Assembly: GCF_032854445.1 (NCBI RefSeq)
Contig: NW_027017953.1
Location: 252,501 to 316,500 of the forward strand
Direction of reading: 5' to 3'
DNA: 64,000 nucleotides
DNA from: Liolophura sinensis
Taxonomy: Eukaryota > Mollusca > Polyplacophora > Chitonida > Chitonidae
Part shown: positions 11,201 to 26,900 of the stretch, piece after piece
How the letters are laid out: each line of letters begins with the position of its first letter
Position numbering within the stretch: position 1 is the stretch's first letter
Translations under genes and position numbers: made by a program
Notes under the pieces: model-generated
Database searches by the model: none
What the model was told of the DNA's origin: nothing
Seen by the model: only the letters and a program-made list of their open reading frames with translations

Positions 11201-14200
11201 TAGAGCTGAGGAAGTGTGAAGGTTTTGATGGCAGTAAGTGGTCGATATGACTGTTAGAGCTGAGGAAGTGTGAAGGTTTTGATGGCAGTAAGTGGTTGAT
11301 ATGACTTTTAGAGCTGAGGAAGTGTGGGGATTTTGATGGCAGCAAGTGGTGGACATGACTTTTAGAGCTGAGGAAGTGTGAAGGTTTTGATGGCAGTAAG
11401 TGGTTGATACGACTGTTAGAGCTGAGAAAACATGGAGGTTTTTGATGGCAGCAAGTGGTTGATACGAGTGTTAGAGCTGAGGAAGTGTGAAGGATTTGAT
11501 GGGAGCAAGTGGTTGATATGACTGTTAGAGCTGAGGAAGTGTGGGGGATTTGATAGCAGCAAGTGGTTGATATGACTGTTAGAGCTGAGGAAGTGTGAAG
11601 GTTTTGATGGGAGCAAGTGGTTGATACGACTGTTAGAGCTGAGGAAGTGTGAAAGATTTGATAGCAGCAAGTGGTTGATATGACTGTTAGAGCTGAGGAA
11701 GTGTGAAGGTTTTGATGGGAGCAAGTGGTGGACATGACTGTTAGAGCTGAGGAAGTGTGGGGGATTTGATGGGAGCAAGTGGTTGATATGACTGTTAGAG
11801 CTGAGGAAGTGTGAAGGTTTTGATGGGAGCAAGTGGTTGATACGACTGTTAGAGCTGAGGAAGTGTGAAGGTTTTGATGGGAGCAAGTGGTTGATACGAG
11901 TGTTATAGCTGAGGAAGTGTGAAGGATTTGATGGGAGCAAGTGGTTGATATGACTGTTAGAGCTGAGGAAGTGTGAAGGTTTTGATGGGAGCAAGTGATT
12001 GATACGACTGTTAGAGCTGAGGAAGTGTGGGGGATTTGGTGGCAGTAAGTGGTGGACATGACTGTTAGAGCTGAGGAAGTGTGAAGGATTTGATGGGAGC
12101 AAGTGGTTGATATGACTGTTAGAGCTGAGGAAGTGTGGGGGATTTGATAGCAGCAAGTGGTTGATATGACTGTTAGAGCTGAGGAAGTGTGAAGGTTTTG
12201 ATGGGAGCAAGTGGTTGATACGACTGTTAGAGCTGAGGAAGTGTGGGGGATTTGGTGGCAGCAAGTTATGGTAGTAAGTGGTCGACACGACTGTTAGACA
12301 TGAGGAAGTGGGCATACAATAAGAACAAAGGATATCACTTATCTTCTACCAGTACACCAATTAAGTTGGCTCTGGCAACGAAAATCACTCTGGTTTTTCT
12401 GGTTTCATTTATATCACTAGGTAATATTTCATTTGTTCTGAACAAAATCAAATAAGTACATTTTAAGAAACAAGGTTCTCTTGTGGGTGTAAATTTTCAT
12501 GTAAAGTTTTAATTGTCATATGTGACTGAAATGTATATCTCTACCCTGTCAGCTGGCATCACTGTTGCAGCAAAGGCTGTGTTCCTCAGATGGAAAAGTA
12601 TGTTCACCTTAGAATGAAAGACAGCACCTGACTAACGTCCACTAAAAGACTACCATTCAAAGTGTCTTGAACCAATATTAAATATTTTATGGATTTTTTT
12701 CAACCCAGTAAAAGTTTTGTCTTGACACAGCCTCAGCTCGTCGTCACTATCGAGAGGAAGGTGATGTCACGTTTACTTTAGCTCTCTTATGTCGAAGTTA
12801 TTTTCCATATAATAGTCAGAGTGGAGTCTACGGCGTGATAAATATAGTTTTCTCAGAAATTGGACATACTGGAAGAATATTTCTTCCACTGCTTGAACTA
12901 TTGAAACAATAGGCCTACTATAGCATTTACAAGGAACTCCAGGAGTTTCCTGTTTAAATAACCTAGCTGCAGATACGCTGCAGGGGTAGGTCTATTCCTG
13001 GTTCAGGATCTTGGCCTTCGGACGGGTTGTGCTGGTGATTTTGACCCCTGTTAAATGTTTACAAAATTACAACAGGATTGTTGTACAGCTAGATTCATGA
13101 TCAGTTCTGGTAAATCTAACACCACTGAGGCTGATCTAGGCACTCAACTGTCCCCGGATTTTATGCTTCAGTTTTCTAACGGTGGCTTGTAAGATGAAAG
13201 CAGCACTAGTTATCACCTAGGCTTGAACACGGCATTTCAGTAATTTTACGGTATTTTATAAATTAAAATTTTTTTCAGTTGTAATAAATTCAGAAAATAT
13301 TAATTAATTTTAAGTGTTGCCCCATGAGATGTCGTCTTCTCATTCCCATAAACCTTCAGCATCCCTAATTAATTTAGCACTGTCTTTGATATTTGTTATT
13401 TAGAAACTGCTGGCTAATCGTTAAAATGAACGACAAAAAATGTATGTGGGGAGATGAATGCAGTTTGGGCGGCTACAGTATGCTATCGTCTGACAAGAGT
13501 TAATTGTGATACTGTCGTTGAATATTACATGGCTTGTAAATCAACTGATTTTACGTCTGTGGTGGTCTGTAGATGATACAGACCTGCACTGCAACACTTG
13601 GTGAAATGGCCCTTCATCTACACGTTACTAAATCATTGTAAACGATGTCAGAATAATGTCGTATCCTGTAGCTCTGCCGTATCTGTGTTATCATGTCACA
13701 TGGAGTGAATGGGCACAGGCCACCTCACAGCTTAGGCCCTGCAATCTGACAGCAACGTATTTCATTGGATAAAATTCTGAAGATTGCTGCCTCCATTCAC
13801 ATCAACCATTTGTGCAGTGTTGTCATTTTGTTCTACATGTTACTCGGGGAAACCTCATTAAAATAATAAAGTATGATACTTTTTAGAAAGCATGAATATC
13901 CTGCTTTTGACTGAAATATGTTCTATCTATATGTTATGGCTAAGTGTTGTCCTGTCCTTTGAAATGCTGTCTTGCGAGTCACAATTATGAATCTTGCCAA
14001 TTTCTTCTATACAGAGAACTGCATTAATCCTGGCCATGCAAATACTTTGTGGTTGTAAAACTTCTGTTGTAGCACAGTCTAAATCCAGGCAAATATGGTA
14101 TAAATTTATGAAATATATTATGTTTATTTGATAATGCCCCTCAAAGGCTATCACAAGAATCATGTTTTAGTTTGATGAACAAATGTGAGGTATATAAACT

Positions 14201-17200
14201 CTTTGCCAGGCTTGGTGTTGTAAGTGTATCTTTATGTGCGAGGCATAAACTCCTTGCCAGGCTTGGTGTTGTACATGTATCTTTATGTGCGAGGTATATA
14301 AACTCTTTGCCAGGCTTGGTGTTGTACATGTATCTTTATGTGCGAGGTATATAAGCTCTTTGCCAGGCTTGGTGTTGTACATGTATCTTTATGTGCGAGG
14401 TATATAAACTCTTTGCCAGGCTTGGTGTTGTACATGTATCTTTATGTGCAAGGTATATAAGCTCTTTGCCAGGCTTGGTGTTGTACATGTATCTTTGTGT
14501 GCGAGGTATATAAGCTCTTTGCCAGGCTTGGTGTTGTACATGTATCTTTATGTACGAGGTATATAAACTCTTTGCCAGGCTTGGTGTTGTACATGTATCT
14601 TTATGTGCAAGGTATATAAGCTCTTTGCCAGGCTTGGTGTTGTACATGTATCTTTATGTGCGAGGTATATAAGCTCTTTGCCAGGCTTGGTGTTGTACAT
14701 GTATCTTTGTGTATGAGGTATATAAACTCTTTGCCAGGCTTGGTGTTGTACATGTATCTTTATGTGCGAGGTATAAACTCTTTGCCAGGCTTGGTGTTGT
14801 ACATGTATCTTTATGTGCGAGGTATATAAGCTCTTTGCCAGGCTTGGTGTTGTACATGTATCTTTATGTGCGAGGTATAAACTCTTTGCCAGGCTTGGTG
14901 TTGTAAGTGTATCTTTATGTGTGAGGTATATAAACTCTTTGCAGGGCTTGGTGTTGGACATGTATTATGTGCGAGGTATATAAGCTCTTTGCCAGGCTTG
15001 GTGTTGGACATGTATCTTTATGTGCGAGGTATATAAGCTCTTTGCCAGGCTTGGTGTTGTACATGTATCTTTATGTGCGAGGTGTATAAACTCTTTGCCA
15101 GGCTTGGTGTTGTACATGTATCTTTATGTGCGAGGTATATAAGCTCTTTGCCAGGCTTGGTGTTGGACATGTATCTTTATGTGTGAGGTATATAAGCTCT
15201 TTGCCAGGCTTGGTGTTGGACATGTATCTTTATGTGTGAGGTATATAAACTCTTTGCCAGGCTTGGTGTTGTACATGTATCTTTATGTGCGAGGTATGCT
15301 TGGTGTTGTACATGTATCTTTATGTGCGAGGTATATAAACTCTTTGCCAGGCTTGGTGTTGTAAGTGTATCTTTATGTGCGAGGTATATAAACTCTTCGC
15401 CAGGCTTGGTGTTGGACATGTATCTTTATGTGCGAGGTATATAAGCTCTTTGCCAGGCTTGGTGTTGTACATGTATCTTTATGTGCGAGGTATATAAACT
15501 CTTTGCCAGGCTTGGTGTTGTACATGTATCTTTATGTGCGAGGTATATAAGCTCTTTGCCAGGCTTGGTGTTGTACATGTATCTTTATGTGCGAGGTATA
15601 TAAACTCTTCGCCAGGCTTGGTGTTGTACATGTATCTTTATGTGCGAGGTATAAACTCTTCGCCAGGCTTGGTGTTGTACATGTATCTTTATGTGCGAGG
15701 TATATAAGCTCTTTGCCAGGCTTGGTGTTGTACATGTATCTTTATGTGCGAGGTATATAAGCTCTTTGCCAGGCTTGGTGTTGTACATGTATCTTTATGT
15801 GTGAGGTATATAAGCTCTTTGCCAGGCTTGGTGTTGTACATGTATCTTTATATGCGAGGTATATAAACTCTTCGCCAGGCTTGGTGTTGTACATGTATCT
15901 TTATGTGCGAGGTATAAACTCTTCGCCAGGCTTGGTGTTGTACATGTATCTTTATGTGCGAGGTATATAAGCTCTTTGCCAGGCTTGGTGTTGTATATGT
16001 ATCTTTATGTGCGAGGTATATAAGCTCTTTGCCAGGCTTGGTGTTGTACATGTATCTTTATGTGCAAGGTATATAAGCTCTTTGCCAGGCTTGGTGTTGT
16101 ACATGTATCTTTAAGTGCGAGGTATATAAACTCTTCGCCAGGCTTGGTGTTGTACATGTATCTTTGTGTGTGAGGTATATAAACTCTTTGCCATACTTGG
16201 TGTTGTATATGTATCTTTATGTTCTTTCACTATTAAGTAAAGTGCAACTTACAGTTGCTGAAATACAGTAAAAAAAATGCAGCATTAAAAAAAAAAGAAA
16301 ATCAGATTTGAATATGTGGTTCTACAAGTCGGTGTAAGGGAAGTCTTTGGCGCTCATGTCTGTTGATGGTACTGTCAGTTTAATCCAAGAAAGTTTTCCC
16401 AGTACAATAGTAAGGAAAGTGAATAAGATAGATGGGGTTATCATTGTAGGTTGAAATGAGGAACATTATTACTATTCTATAATCCTCTTCAACATGTTCA
16501 GTTTTGGGTAATGAGTACTTGAGTAAGAAAAACCTTGAGTCATATCCACACCATTTCCACACCTGAACTACACGTATATGTATGTTGTGTTAGAAGATCC
16601 CATCATACTCATACTAAATAGATTTCTGATTTCATTTTGAACGAGTATCAAATAGATCACACATTCAGCTGTAGCATATAAATTAACAAAGTGCTTTATC
16701 TGTGTGACATTTGTGTGTACTGGTATTCCTTCTTAATTTTGACAATGACGCATAATACTAATCGCATACCCCTAGTGTTGACATTGGCATCTAATAACAG
16801 GAAAATTTTAGCAATGTTCAACAAGTTTTTACAGATGGTATCTTAAAAACAACGGCTCCCATCATCGTATATTAAATCTGGACATTCAAACTGGATGGCT
16901 CCCTCTGTCCCCTTAAAAGTTCATATGAATAACACCATATATAGATCGGTTCAACTCGTCCTGTGTTTATATATGAATAACACCATGTATAGGTTGGTAC
17001 AACTCGTCCTGTGTTTGTATATGAATAACGCCATGTATAGATTGGTACAACTCGTCCTGTGTTTGTATATGAATAACGCCATGTATAGATTGGCTCAACT
17101 CGTCCTGTGTTTGTATATGAATAACACCATGTATAGATTGGTACAACTCGTCCTGTGTTTGTATATGAATAACGCCATGTATAGATTGGCTCAACTCTTC

Positions 17201-20200
17201 CTGTGTTTGTATATGAATAAGGCCATGTATAGATTGGTTCTATTCGTCCTGTGTTTATATATGAATAACACCACGTATAGATTGGTACAGCTCTTCCTGT
17301 GTTTGTATATGAATAACACCATGTATAGATTGGCACAACTCGTCCTGTGTTTGTATATGAATAACGCCATGTATAGATTGGTACAACTCGTCCTGTGTTT
17401 GTATATGAATAACACCATGTACAGATTGGTTCAACTCGATCTGTGTTTATACATGAATAACACCATGTATAGATTGGTACAACTCGTCCTGTGTTTGTAT
17501 ATGAATAACACCATGTATAGATTGGTACAACTCGTCTTGTGTTTGTATATGAATTACACCATGTATAGATTGGTACAACTCTTCCTGTGTTTGTATATGA
17601 ATAACACCATGTATAGGTTGGTACAATTCGTCCTGTGTTTGTATATGAATAACACCATGTATAGATTGGTTCAACTCGTACTGTGTTTGTATATGAATAA
17701 CGCCATGTATAAATTGGTACAACTCGTCCTGTGTTTATTGGTTTGGTAAAATCTATACATAGCCCGACATATCTTAAAAAGAACTGCATTTATAGAGCTC
17801 TGGTTTTCCTCACATGTAGAGTACAATACACATGAGGGTGATATTGCATCGTTGATTCACTGTGTGCATATTAATTACCATAAAATACAAAATCCATGGC
17901 TTATTGTATTGTGTTAGAAGTCATGTTAATAAAGAAAATGTTAGGAGTGGTAATTTAAAAAGTACGGCATGTACAGGTATTGATCTCAGGGTGTACATCC
18001 ACGTAGAACACAAAGACGTGAAGGGGGTGTTTCATTGTTGATTCTCCCTGTGCATATTTAGCATCGTAAATTACCAGATTCCTGACTTAGTGTATTGTGA
18101 AATAGAATCAGTGATAAATAACAGGTTAGGGGTGGTATTTTGAAATGTGCAGCATTTATTAACCTGAAGTGCATATAAAGCACAGTGACACGAGGGGGAT
18201 GTTTCTTCTCTGATACTCTGTGAGCATACATGTACCATTTATCATAAATTACAAAATTCATGACTTCAGTATTTTATGTTTTGAGTTAAAGTTTTGCATT
18301 TATGTGTCTCCTACAGGTGAGCTCTTGGTAGTTTTGCTACCAAATCTAAGTATTTTTGAAACTTGGTAAAATTGTGTGTTTTTTTTTTTCAGACCATTAG
18401 TGAAGTCTTGTCTATGCACAAGGTAGAAGATCTATTTTGGAGAACTTCTGAGGATGGAATGTTAAGGCAGGTATGTTGATTTTCATGCCATTGTCAGTAT
18501 TTTATCTTTCACTTGCCACTTTGTTTTGTATTTAATATTGGCACGTATAAGTCTGATAACAGTACTTAGGTTTTGTTAAGTAATTGTGTCAGCTGCCGTC
18601 TGTGCCAGTGGGAAGGATAAGGTGTTGGTAAACTACCAATAAATATAGGAAATCACTTTGATAATTTCAGTGAAGACGAATGATTAAAGCTGGTCACCTG
18701 TTGCTGCTAGATGTATATCTATATTCCAAGACTTGTGTTTGGTTGCCTTGTAGTCAGCAGTCATTTTGGTGTTTTCTTTCCTAAGGTAACCTTTATGATA
18801 GACTATGGAACAAACTGTGAAAAGATACTCGAGCAGTTGACAAAGTTAGGCGTGGGCAGTGTGAATAACAGCTCTCTAAGGTAAGTCTTGTGGTCCATTT
18901 CACTTGTTTGGGGCATATCTGAGGTGGTGAAAACTGTCACCAATTTACCAAAAAACATGCAGATCCAGTTTTAGAGTGTACTGCCAAAGTGCGTTCTAGC
19001 ATCTGGGTAAGGTTTTCTTCTGTTTGGATATGTAAACCAGGCATCGAGTAGGTATCGTTACTGTGAAGCACAATATTTAGTTCATAAAATACCGAATTAT
19101 GTGTTTTTGTCAATAAAATTTTAGTGTTGTCTGTTCGCACTCTTTAGTCAGGCCGTGATTTAAAAAATGTTTGTTGTAGGTAACAGCAGAGCTGGAAATT
19201 AGCATAGGCCTGCTGACCTGCAGCCAGTATGAGTTATGACCATTTAGCGGTTAACAAGGTACCTGACTGTCTAGTCAGGAGCTTCTGGCTCGTGGCTGGA
19301 CAACTGCTGGCTTGTATTGGTGGCACTACTTTGGCTGTCAAAACAGCATGATTTTTTAATTAAATTAAACGTGGCATTTTCTTTATTTAGGGGGAGGGTA
19401 TATAAAACAGGAGGATAGGTGTCAGTATGACAGTCTAATAGAGAAGGTCACACATGATCATTTCTAAAAGTACGGATGGAATTGATTGTTTTTTTGTTTT
19501 TTTTTTTGATTGGTGTTTTACGCCGTACTCAAGAATATTTCACTTATACGACGGCGACCAGCATTATGGTGGGTGGAAACCGGGCACAGCTTAAATACAT
19601 ACATACGGGCACATACTAGTAAAAGATGGTATGTACGCTTTTAAAAATCATGCTGTAATTCATCTGGCTTGCTTTGTTTTAAGACAGATGGTCTTAAATA
19701 TTTTAGTGGACTTTACAGCTTAAATGTGAAAGTTCATAGAGTACCATACAAATTACTGGTTGTTTTCTTCATGCAGAGTGTCCATTGTTTTTGTATGTCT
19801 TTCTGGAGCAGCATGTTTCCAGCCACCTACTATTGTAAGGCCGATGATGATGAAGAGGAAAGCTTGTCATCTGCTATGGAATCAACCAAAGAAGAAAATG
19901 AAGGGTAAATTTGATAGCATGTATTGCCTCATTGCCTCAGTCTCAGGCAAGGATATCAAAGATCAAATTTCCATGTGATTTTTGAACCTACATGTATGTA
20001 TTTTGACTTCAGACAAAACTATGTTGGTAGGGTTGGGCAATTTGAGAGCTTCACAAGAAGTGTAACTTTAAAGTGTACATAGAATAATGCCCTCAAAACG
20101 TGTTTGAGTAAACCTCTTGCAAACATGCAAAAAGGTTGAAGAATTACAGCAGGTGTGTTTCTTCTGGATAATGCATGATGCTTTGTTTTCTGCAATTCAG

Positions 20201-23200
20201 TGGTAATTTATTTGTGGTAAACGTTGTGGTAAACGTTGATTTGATTTGAAATCAAATAGGCCTTTTTCAAACTCTTGACTGGAAAGGTGTTATGGATAGA
20301 AGTGGTTAGGCACCCTATTATAGCCTTAAATTTAAGACTCACTCGTGCCAGTATTTTCATTAATATTTCTGTGTGGGAAAGTAATTTCTACACTGATGTA
20401 TTCAGGTGTGATGATGATTGCAGTGACTGCCTACCATATTCAATGTCTTTATATGCCACTTGCAGGTCAATGGAAGAATTTCGAAAGTCTATCAAGTCCA
20501 GACTGCTTGTTGCTGAAGTAAGTTGATTTACATCAGAGTCCAGTGATTCTGGCAAGGGACCTAACCTCTGCTAATTGTCAACTCGAAAAACTGACATGGA
20601 TAGTATGTCTCATTTATTTATAGGGTGTGAGAATCTATGTATCACATCGACTGGCCTGATGACTCACTGTGACATCACACCGACTGGCCTGATGACTCAC
20701 TGTGACATCACACCGACTGGCCTGATGACTCACTGTGACATCACACCGACTGGCCTGATGACTCACTGTGACATCACACCGACTGGCCTGATGACTCACT
20801 GTGACATCACACTGACTGGCCTGATGACTGGATGGTAACCCACTGTCACAGCTCACCGACTGGCCTGGTAACACTCTGTGACAGCATATCGACTGGCCGG
20901 GTTACTCTCTGTGACATCTCACTGACTGGCATAGTAACACACTGTGACAGCAGACTGACTGGCCTGGTAACACACTGTGACATTTTACTGACTGGCCTGG
21001 TAATGCACTGTGACAGCACACTGACTGGTCTGATCACTCACTGGCATCTCACTGACTAACTCACTGTGATATCTCACTGACTGGTCTGGTAACTCACTAT
21101 GACAGCTCCCTGACTGGTCTGGTAACTCACTGTGACAGCTCACTGACTGGTCTGGTAACACACAGTAACAGCACACTGACTGGTCTGGTAACTCACTATG
21201 ACAGCTCCCTGACTGGTCTGGTAACTCACTGTGACAGCTCACTGTCTGGTCTGGTAACACACAGTAACAGAACACTGACTGGTCTGTTAACTCAGTGTGA
21301 CATCTCACTGACTGGCCTGTTAACTGGATGTGACATCTCACAGACTGGTCTGGTAACTAAGTGTAACATCTCACTAACTGGTCTGTTAACTCAGGGTGCC
21401 ATCTCACTGACTGGTCTGGTAACATATTGTGACATCTCACTGACTGCTCTGGTAACTCAATGTGACATCTCACTGATTGCTCTGGTAACTCAATGTGACA
21501 TCTCACTGACTGCTCTGGTAACTCAATGTGACATCTCACTGACTGGTCTGTTAACATACTGTGGCAGCTTACGGGCCAGCCTGCAAGCACAGTGTGACAG
21601 ATCACATTCTGGCCTGGTAACACATTATGACATCTCACTGACTGGTCTGGTAGCACGCTGTTACAGCTCACTGACTGGCCTGGTAATGCAGGGTGACATC
21701 CCACTGACTGGTCTGGTATGACACTGTGATAGCACACTGAGTGGTCTGGTAATGCATGGTGACATCTCACTGACAGGCATGGTATCAAACTCTGATAGCA
21801 CACTGACTGGTGTGGTAACTGACGGTGGTAGCTCACTTACTGGCCTGGTAATTCATGGTAACATCTCACTAACTGATCTGGTAACTCAATGTGACATCTC
21901 ACTGACTGCTCTGGTAACTCGGTGTGACATCTCACTGACTCATCAGGTAATGCTCTGTGACAGCACACTGACTGGTCTGGTAATGCTCTGTGACAGCACT
22001 CTGACTGGTCTGAGGAACTCGCTGTGACATCTCACTGACTGGTCTGGTAATGCACTGTGACAGCACACTGACTGGTCTGAGGAGCTCACGGTGACAGCTC
22101 ACTGACTGGCCTGGTAGTGCACGGTGACATCTCAATGACTGATCTGATAACTCACGGTGACATCTCACTGACAACACATTTGATGTATACATGTATCTTG
22201 TGATTCCAACTCTGACAGTATGTCTTAACACACAGTAATACTGTGTGTAATGGTTCGCCTCTGGCATTACTTTTAATGTTGACTGCCTGTGACAGCTCTC
22301 CTTCAGCTTTTCTCAAGTCCTCACATGAATTGTGATCAAGCACCATTTAACTCTTACATGTACCTCCCATACTAACATTGTGTTAACTGACGGTGATAAT
22401 GCATTTCATGGTACTAACATGGTGTTAACTGACGGTGATAATGCACATCATGGTACTAATATGGTGTTAATTGATGGTGATAATGCACATCATGGTACTA
22501 ATATGGTGTTAACTAACGGTGATAATGCATATCATGGTACTAACATTGTGTTAATTGACGGTGATAATGCGTATCATGGTACCAACATGGTGTTAACTGA
22601 CGGTCATAGTACATTACATGGTACCAACGTTGTGTTAACTGATGGTGATAATGCATATCACAGTACTAACATGGTGTTAACTGATGGTGATAATGCATAT
22701 CATGGTACTAACATGGTGTTGACTGACGGTGATAATGCATATCACAGTTCAAATATGGTGTTAACTGACGGTGATAATGCACATCATGGTACTAACATGG
22801 TGTTAACTGACGGTGATAATGCACATCATGGTACCAACATGGTGTTAACTGATGGTGATAATGAATATCATGGTACTTGTTATTTTCATACTGACTTTCA
22901 CACCACTTTATTATTTGTAAAATTCATGCTGACGGAAAACTTTCTATATCCGTTATCTCCCTGTCAGTGTATGTTTTACCCACATACATTCCACCAAGAG
23001 GATATTCTAATGTGCATGTATGTTCTTGCACTTATAAATTTTGGTATAAGAAACAATATTGTTGTCTTTTTTCACAGCTAAACTCCTACTGAGAAAGAAA
23101 GTGGCTGTAAAAGTCTGAAAATGGCTGGAAAAATGAGAAAGTGGCTCTTAAAGTCTGAAAGTGGCTGTAAATGTCAGAAACTTGCTGTAAACTATGAAAG

Positions 23201-23819
23201 TGGCTCTAAAAGTGCCTCCCTCCTTTTGTTCTGCAGGTGGTGGAATCCGTCAAAGGCAACTCTAGACTAACATTTGATTACATCGTTCTCATTGTCTTAG
23301 CCAGGTATGGGTTTAGTTTTAACAGTTTGGTAATCTGCTACATGGACATTTTGTCACATTGAAATGTTATAACAGTGGGTATTGGATCATAAGCTACATG
23401 TAGCAAGGGTTGGTGTACTATTATGGTGTGGACTTCATGAAGATGTTAAACAAATCTCTAAACTACTACATGTGTATATCACTTGTATGTTATGTTCTTC
23501 TGCTGTGTTGTTGCCTGAATTAATAGTAACATAAACTACATCATTTATAGTTAAGTAGAACATCTATTCTTGTTCAATATGAATCTACCTGAAGGCCTAA
23601 AACTTCTACAAGTTCCTCGGTCTTTTTCTTTTGTTAACTAAATTTACAGATTTATGTAAATAATGTGTGTGTCTTATTTGGTTACTGTTGACTCACTGAC
23701 TATTTTGTAGACTCGCTGACTCCTTTGTAGACTTTTCACAAAGTCTTTGTAGATCTAAAGATATTTAAACTACATTGTCTTGTTGCATAAAAGCCAACAG
23801 ATGGTCATGGGTGACAAAT

Positions 23820-23879
<60 letters not shown>

Positions 23880-23894
23880 GTGTATATATATATA

Positions 23895-23967
<73 letters not shown>

Positions 23968-26900
23968 TGTTCATGAACAAGGACCTTCACATATATATAA
24001 ACATTGTTCATGCACGTGGACCTACACATACACATGGACCTAGACGTATATATATACATTGTTCATGTACTGTACATATACCTACACATATATGTAAACG
24101 TTGTTCATGCACATGGACCTATGCGTATATATAAATGTTGTTCATGCACATGGACCTACACGTATGTATAAACGTTGTTCATGCACATGGACCTACACGT
24201 ATGTATAAACATTGTCCATGCACATGGACCTATGCGTATATATGAAAGTTGTTCATGCACATGTACCTACACATATATATAAACGTTGTTCATGCACATG
24301 GACCTACATATACAGTGTACACATGGACCTACATGTAAATATAAACATTGTTCATGTACTATACATGTACCTACACATATATATAAACATTGTTCATGTA
24401 CATGGACCTATATGTATATATATAAACATTGTTCAACAACATGGACATATGTGTTTATATACTTTGTTCATGTTTGTGTACATTGTATCTACATGGATAT
24501 ACATATACATTCTTCATGTGACTATTAGCAGGTATTGCAGGAATCGCACTAATTCAGAAAGTGATGTTTTTAATCATAACTTATCATAATCATAATCGTA
24601 ATTTTTGCATAAGTTGAATTTGTATTGACCAGATTGACATTGTTTACTAGCTGCTATATGTAGTGTTTGTAATGGTTGCTGTGTTTGTCTCTCCAGTATG
24701 ATAGCGTGTATGGGGCTTGTGGAGAACAGTTCTGTGATTCTGGTCGCCAGCATGCTTGTCTCCCCCTTGATGGTGAGTACGAGAGGGTGATCTAATGGTC
24801 AGTCGGGTGCCAGGAAAGGCTGATTTGACCAGAATGTATACAGCCTCTATGACGGTACTAGGAAAGGCTTATTTGACCTGAATGTATACAGCCTCTGAGA
24901 CGGACCTAGGAAAGGCTCAATTGACCAGAATGTATACAGCCTCTATGACGGTACTAGGAAAGGCTTATTTGACCTGAATGTATACAGCCTCTATGACGGT
25001 ACTAGGAAAGGCTCATTTGACCTGAATGTATGTATACAGCCTCTGGGATGGTGCCAGGAAAGGCTGATTTGACCAGAATGTATACAGCCTCTGGGGTGGT
25101 ACCAGGAAAGGCTCATTTGACCAGAATGTATACAGCCTCTATGATGGTACCAGGAAAGGCTCACTTGACCTGAATGTATACAGCCTCTGAGATGGTACTG
25201 GGGAAGGCTCATTTGACCAGAATGTATACAGCCTTTGGGGCAGTACCAGGAAAGGCTCATTTGACCTGAATGTATACAGCCTGTGGGAGGGTACCAGGAA
25301 AGGCTCATTTGACCTGAATGTATACAGCCTCTATGATGGTACTGGGGAAGGCTCATTTGACCTGAATGTATATAGCCTCTGGGGTGGTACCAGGAAAGGC
25401 TCATTTGACCTGAATGTATACAGCCTCTATGATGGTACTAGGAAAGGCTCATTTGACCTGAATGTATACAGCCTCTGGGGCGCAACCAGGAAAGCCTTAT
25501 TTGACCTGAATGTATATAGCCTCTGGGACGGTACCAGGAAAGGTTAATTTGACCTGAATGTATACAGCCTTTGGGGCGGAACGAGGAAAGGCTCATTTGA
25601 CCTGAATGTATTCAGCCTCTGGGAGGGTACCAGGAAAGGCTCATTTGACCTGAATGTATACAGCCTCTGGGGTGGTACCAGGAAAGGCTCATTTGACCAG
25701 AATGTATACAGCCTTTGGGACCGTACAAGGAAAGGCTCACTTGACCTGAATGTATACAGCCTCTGAGATGGTACTGGGGAAGGCTCATTTGACCAGAATG
25801 TATACAGCCTTTGGTACCGTACAAGGAAAGGCTCATTTGACCAGAATGAAAACAGCCTCTGAGATGGTACTGGGGAAGGCTCATTTGACCAGAATGTATA
25901 CAGCCTTTGGAACCGTACAAGGAAAGGCTCATTTGACCTGAATGTATACAGCCTCTATGATGGTACTGGGGAAGGCTCATTTGACCAGAATGTATACAGC
26001 CTTTGGCGCAGTACCAGGAAAGGCTGATTTGACCTGAATGTATTCAGCCTCTGGGAGGGTACCAGGAAAGGCTCATTTGACCAGAATGTATACAGCCTTT
26101 GAGGCAGTACCAGGAAATGCTCATTTGACCAGAATGTATACAGCCTTTGGGAGGTACCAGGAAAGGTTTATTTGACCGTAATTTCTACAGCCTCTGGGGC
26201 AGCACTAGGAAAGGCTCATTTGAACAGAATTTATATGTCCTCATTTACACATTGTCCAGTGTCATGTCTTGCACGCTGAAAGCTTCTCACTATTATGTTC
26301 TTTGAGCGCATGTATTTCTTTAATATTAGATTATATTTTTATTTTCCATTTGCACTGCATTTGTTAATATGAACACAAGAAACAAGTCAGCTACCTCAAT
26401 TTGCCTAGTGCTTTTGAAAATTCTGATTACCCTGTAAACTAAAAGTGTTTCTGCTTCTGTAGGAATCCTGTGGATAGAGACCTTATAAAGTTTGTAGTGT
26501 GCAGTTTTAACCGTGTCATCTTTTACAGGGTCCAATCATGGCTGGTACCTTTGGTATTGTGATCAAAAACAGTGAGCTGAAGCGTATGGGAATAAAGAAT
26601 GAGCTGATCGGTCTGACGCTGTGTGTCGCTTGTGGTGAGTTTGACCTGTGGTCTGTGTGTGACCTGTGGTGAGTTTGACCTGTGGTCTGTGTGTGGCCTG
26701 TGGTGAGTTTGACATGTGGTCTATGTGTGGCCTGTGGTGAGTTTGGCATGTGGTCTGTGTGTGGCTTGAGGTGAGTTTTACCAGTGGTCTGCGTGGGGGG
26801 GGGGGGGGGGGGTAAGTTTGACCTGTGGTCTGTGTGTGACCTGTGGTGAGTTTGACCTGTGGTCTGTGTATGGCCTTTGGTGACTTTGACCTGTGGTCTG

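Noticed and set aside
9177-12059. 960-codon minus-strand frame as a repeat protein gene
   Set aside because: It coincides exactly with a 54-bp tandem array. The open frame follows from a stop-free unit with a period divisible by three, another frame is also long, and there is no initiation, splice or domain evidence.
16872-17789. Open frames of 284-305 codons on both strands
   Set aside because: Both are shadows of the 48-bp array. Simultaneous openness on opposite strands is expected from the period.
26797-26814. Run of about 18 G as a G-quadruplex regulatory element
   Set aside because: It is a single homopolymer within the 34-bp array and could be slippage or a sequencing artefact. Nothing ties it to regulation.
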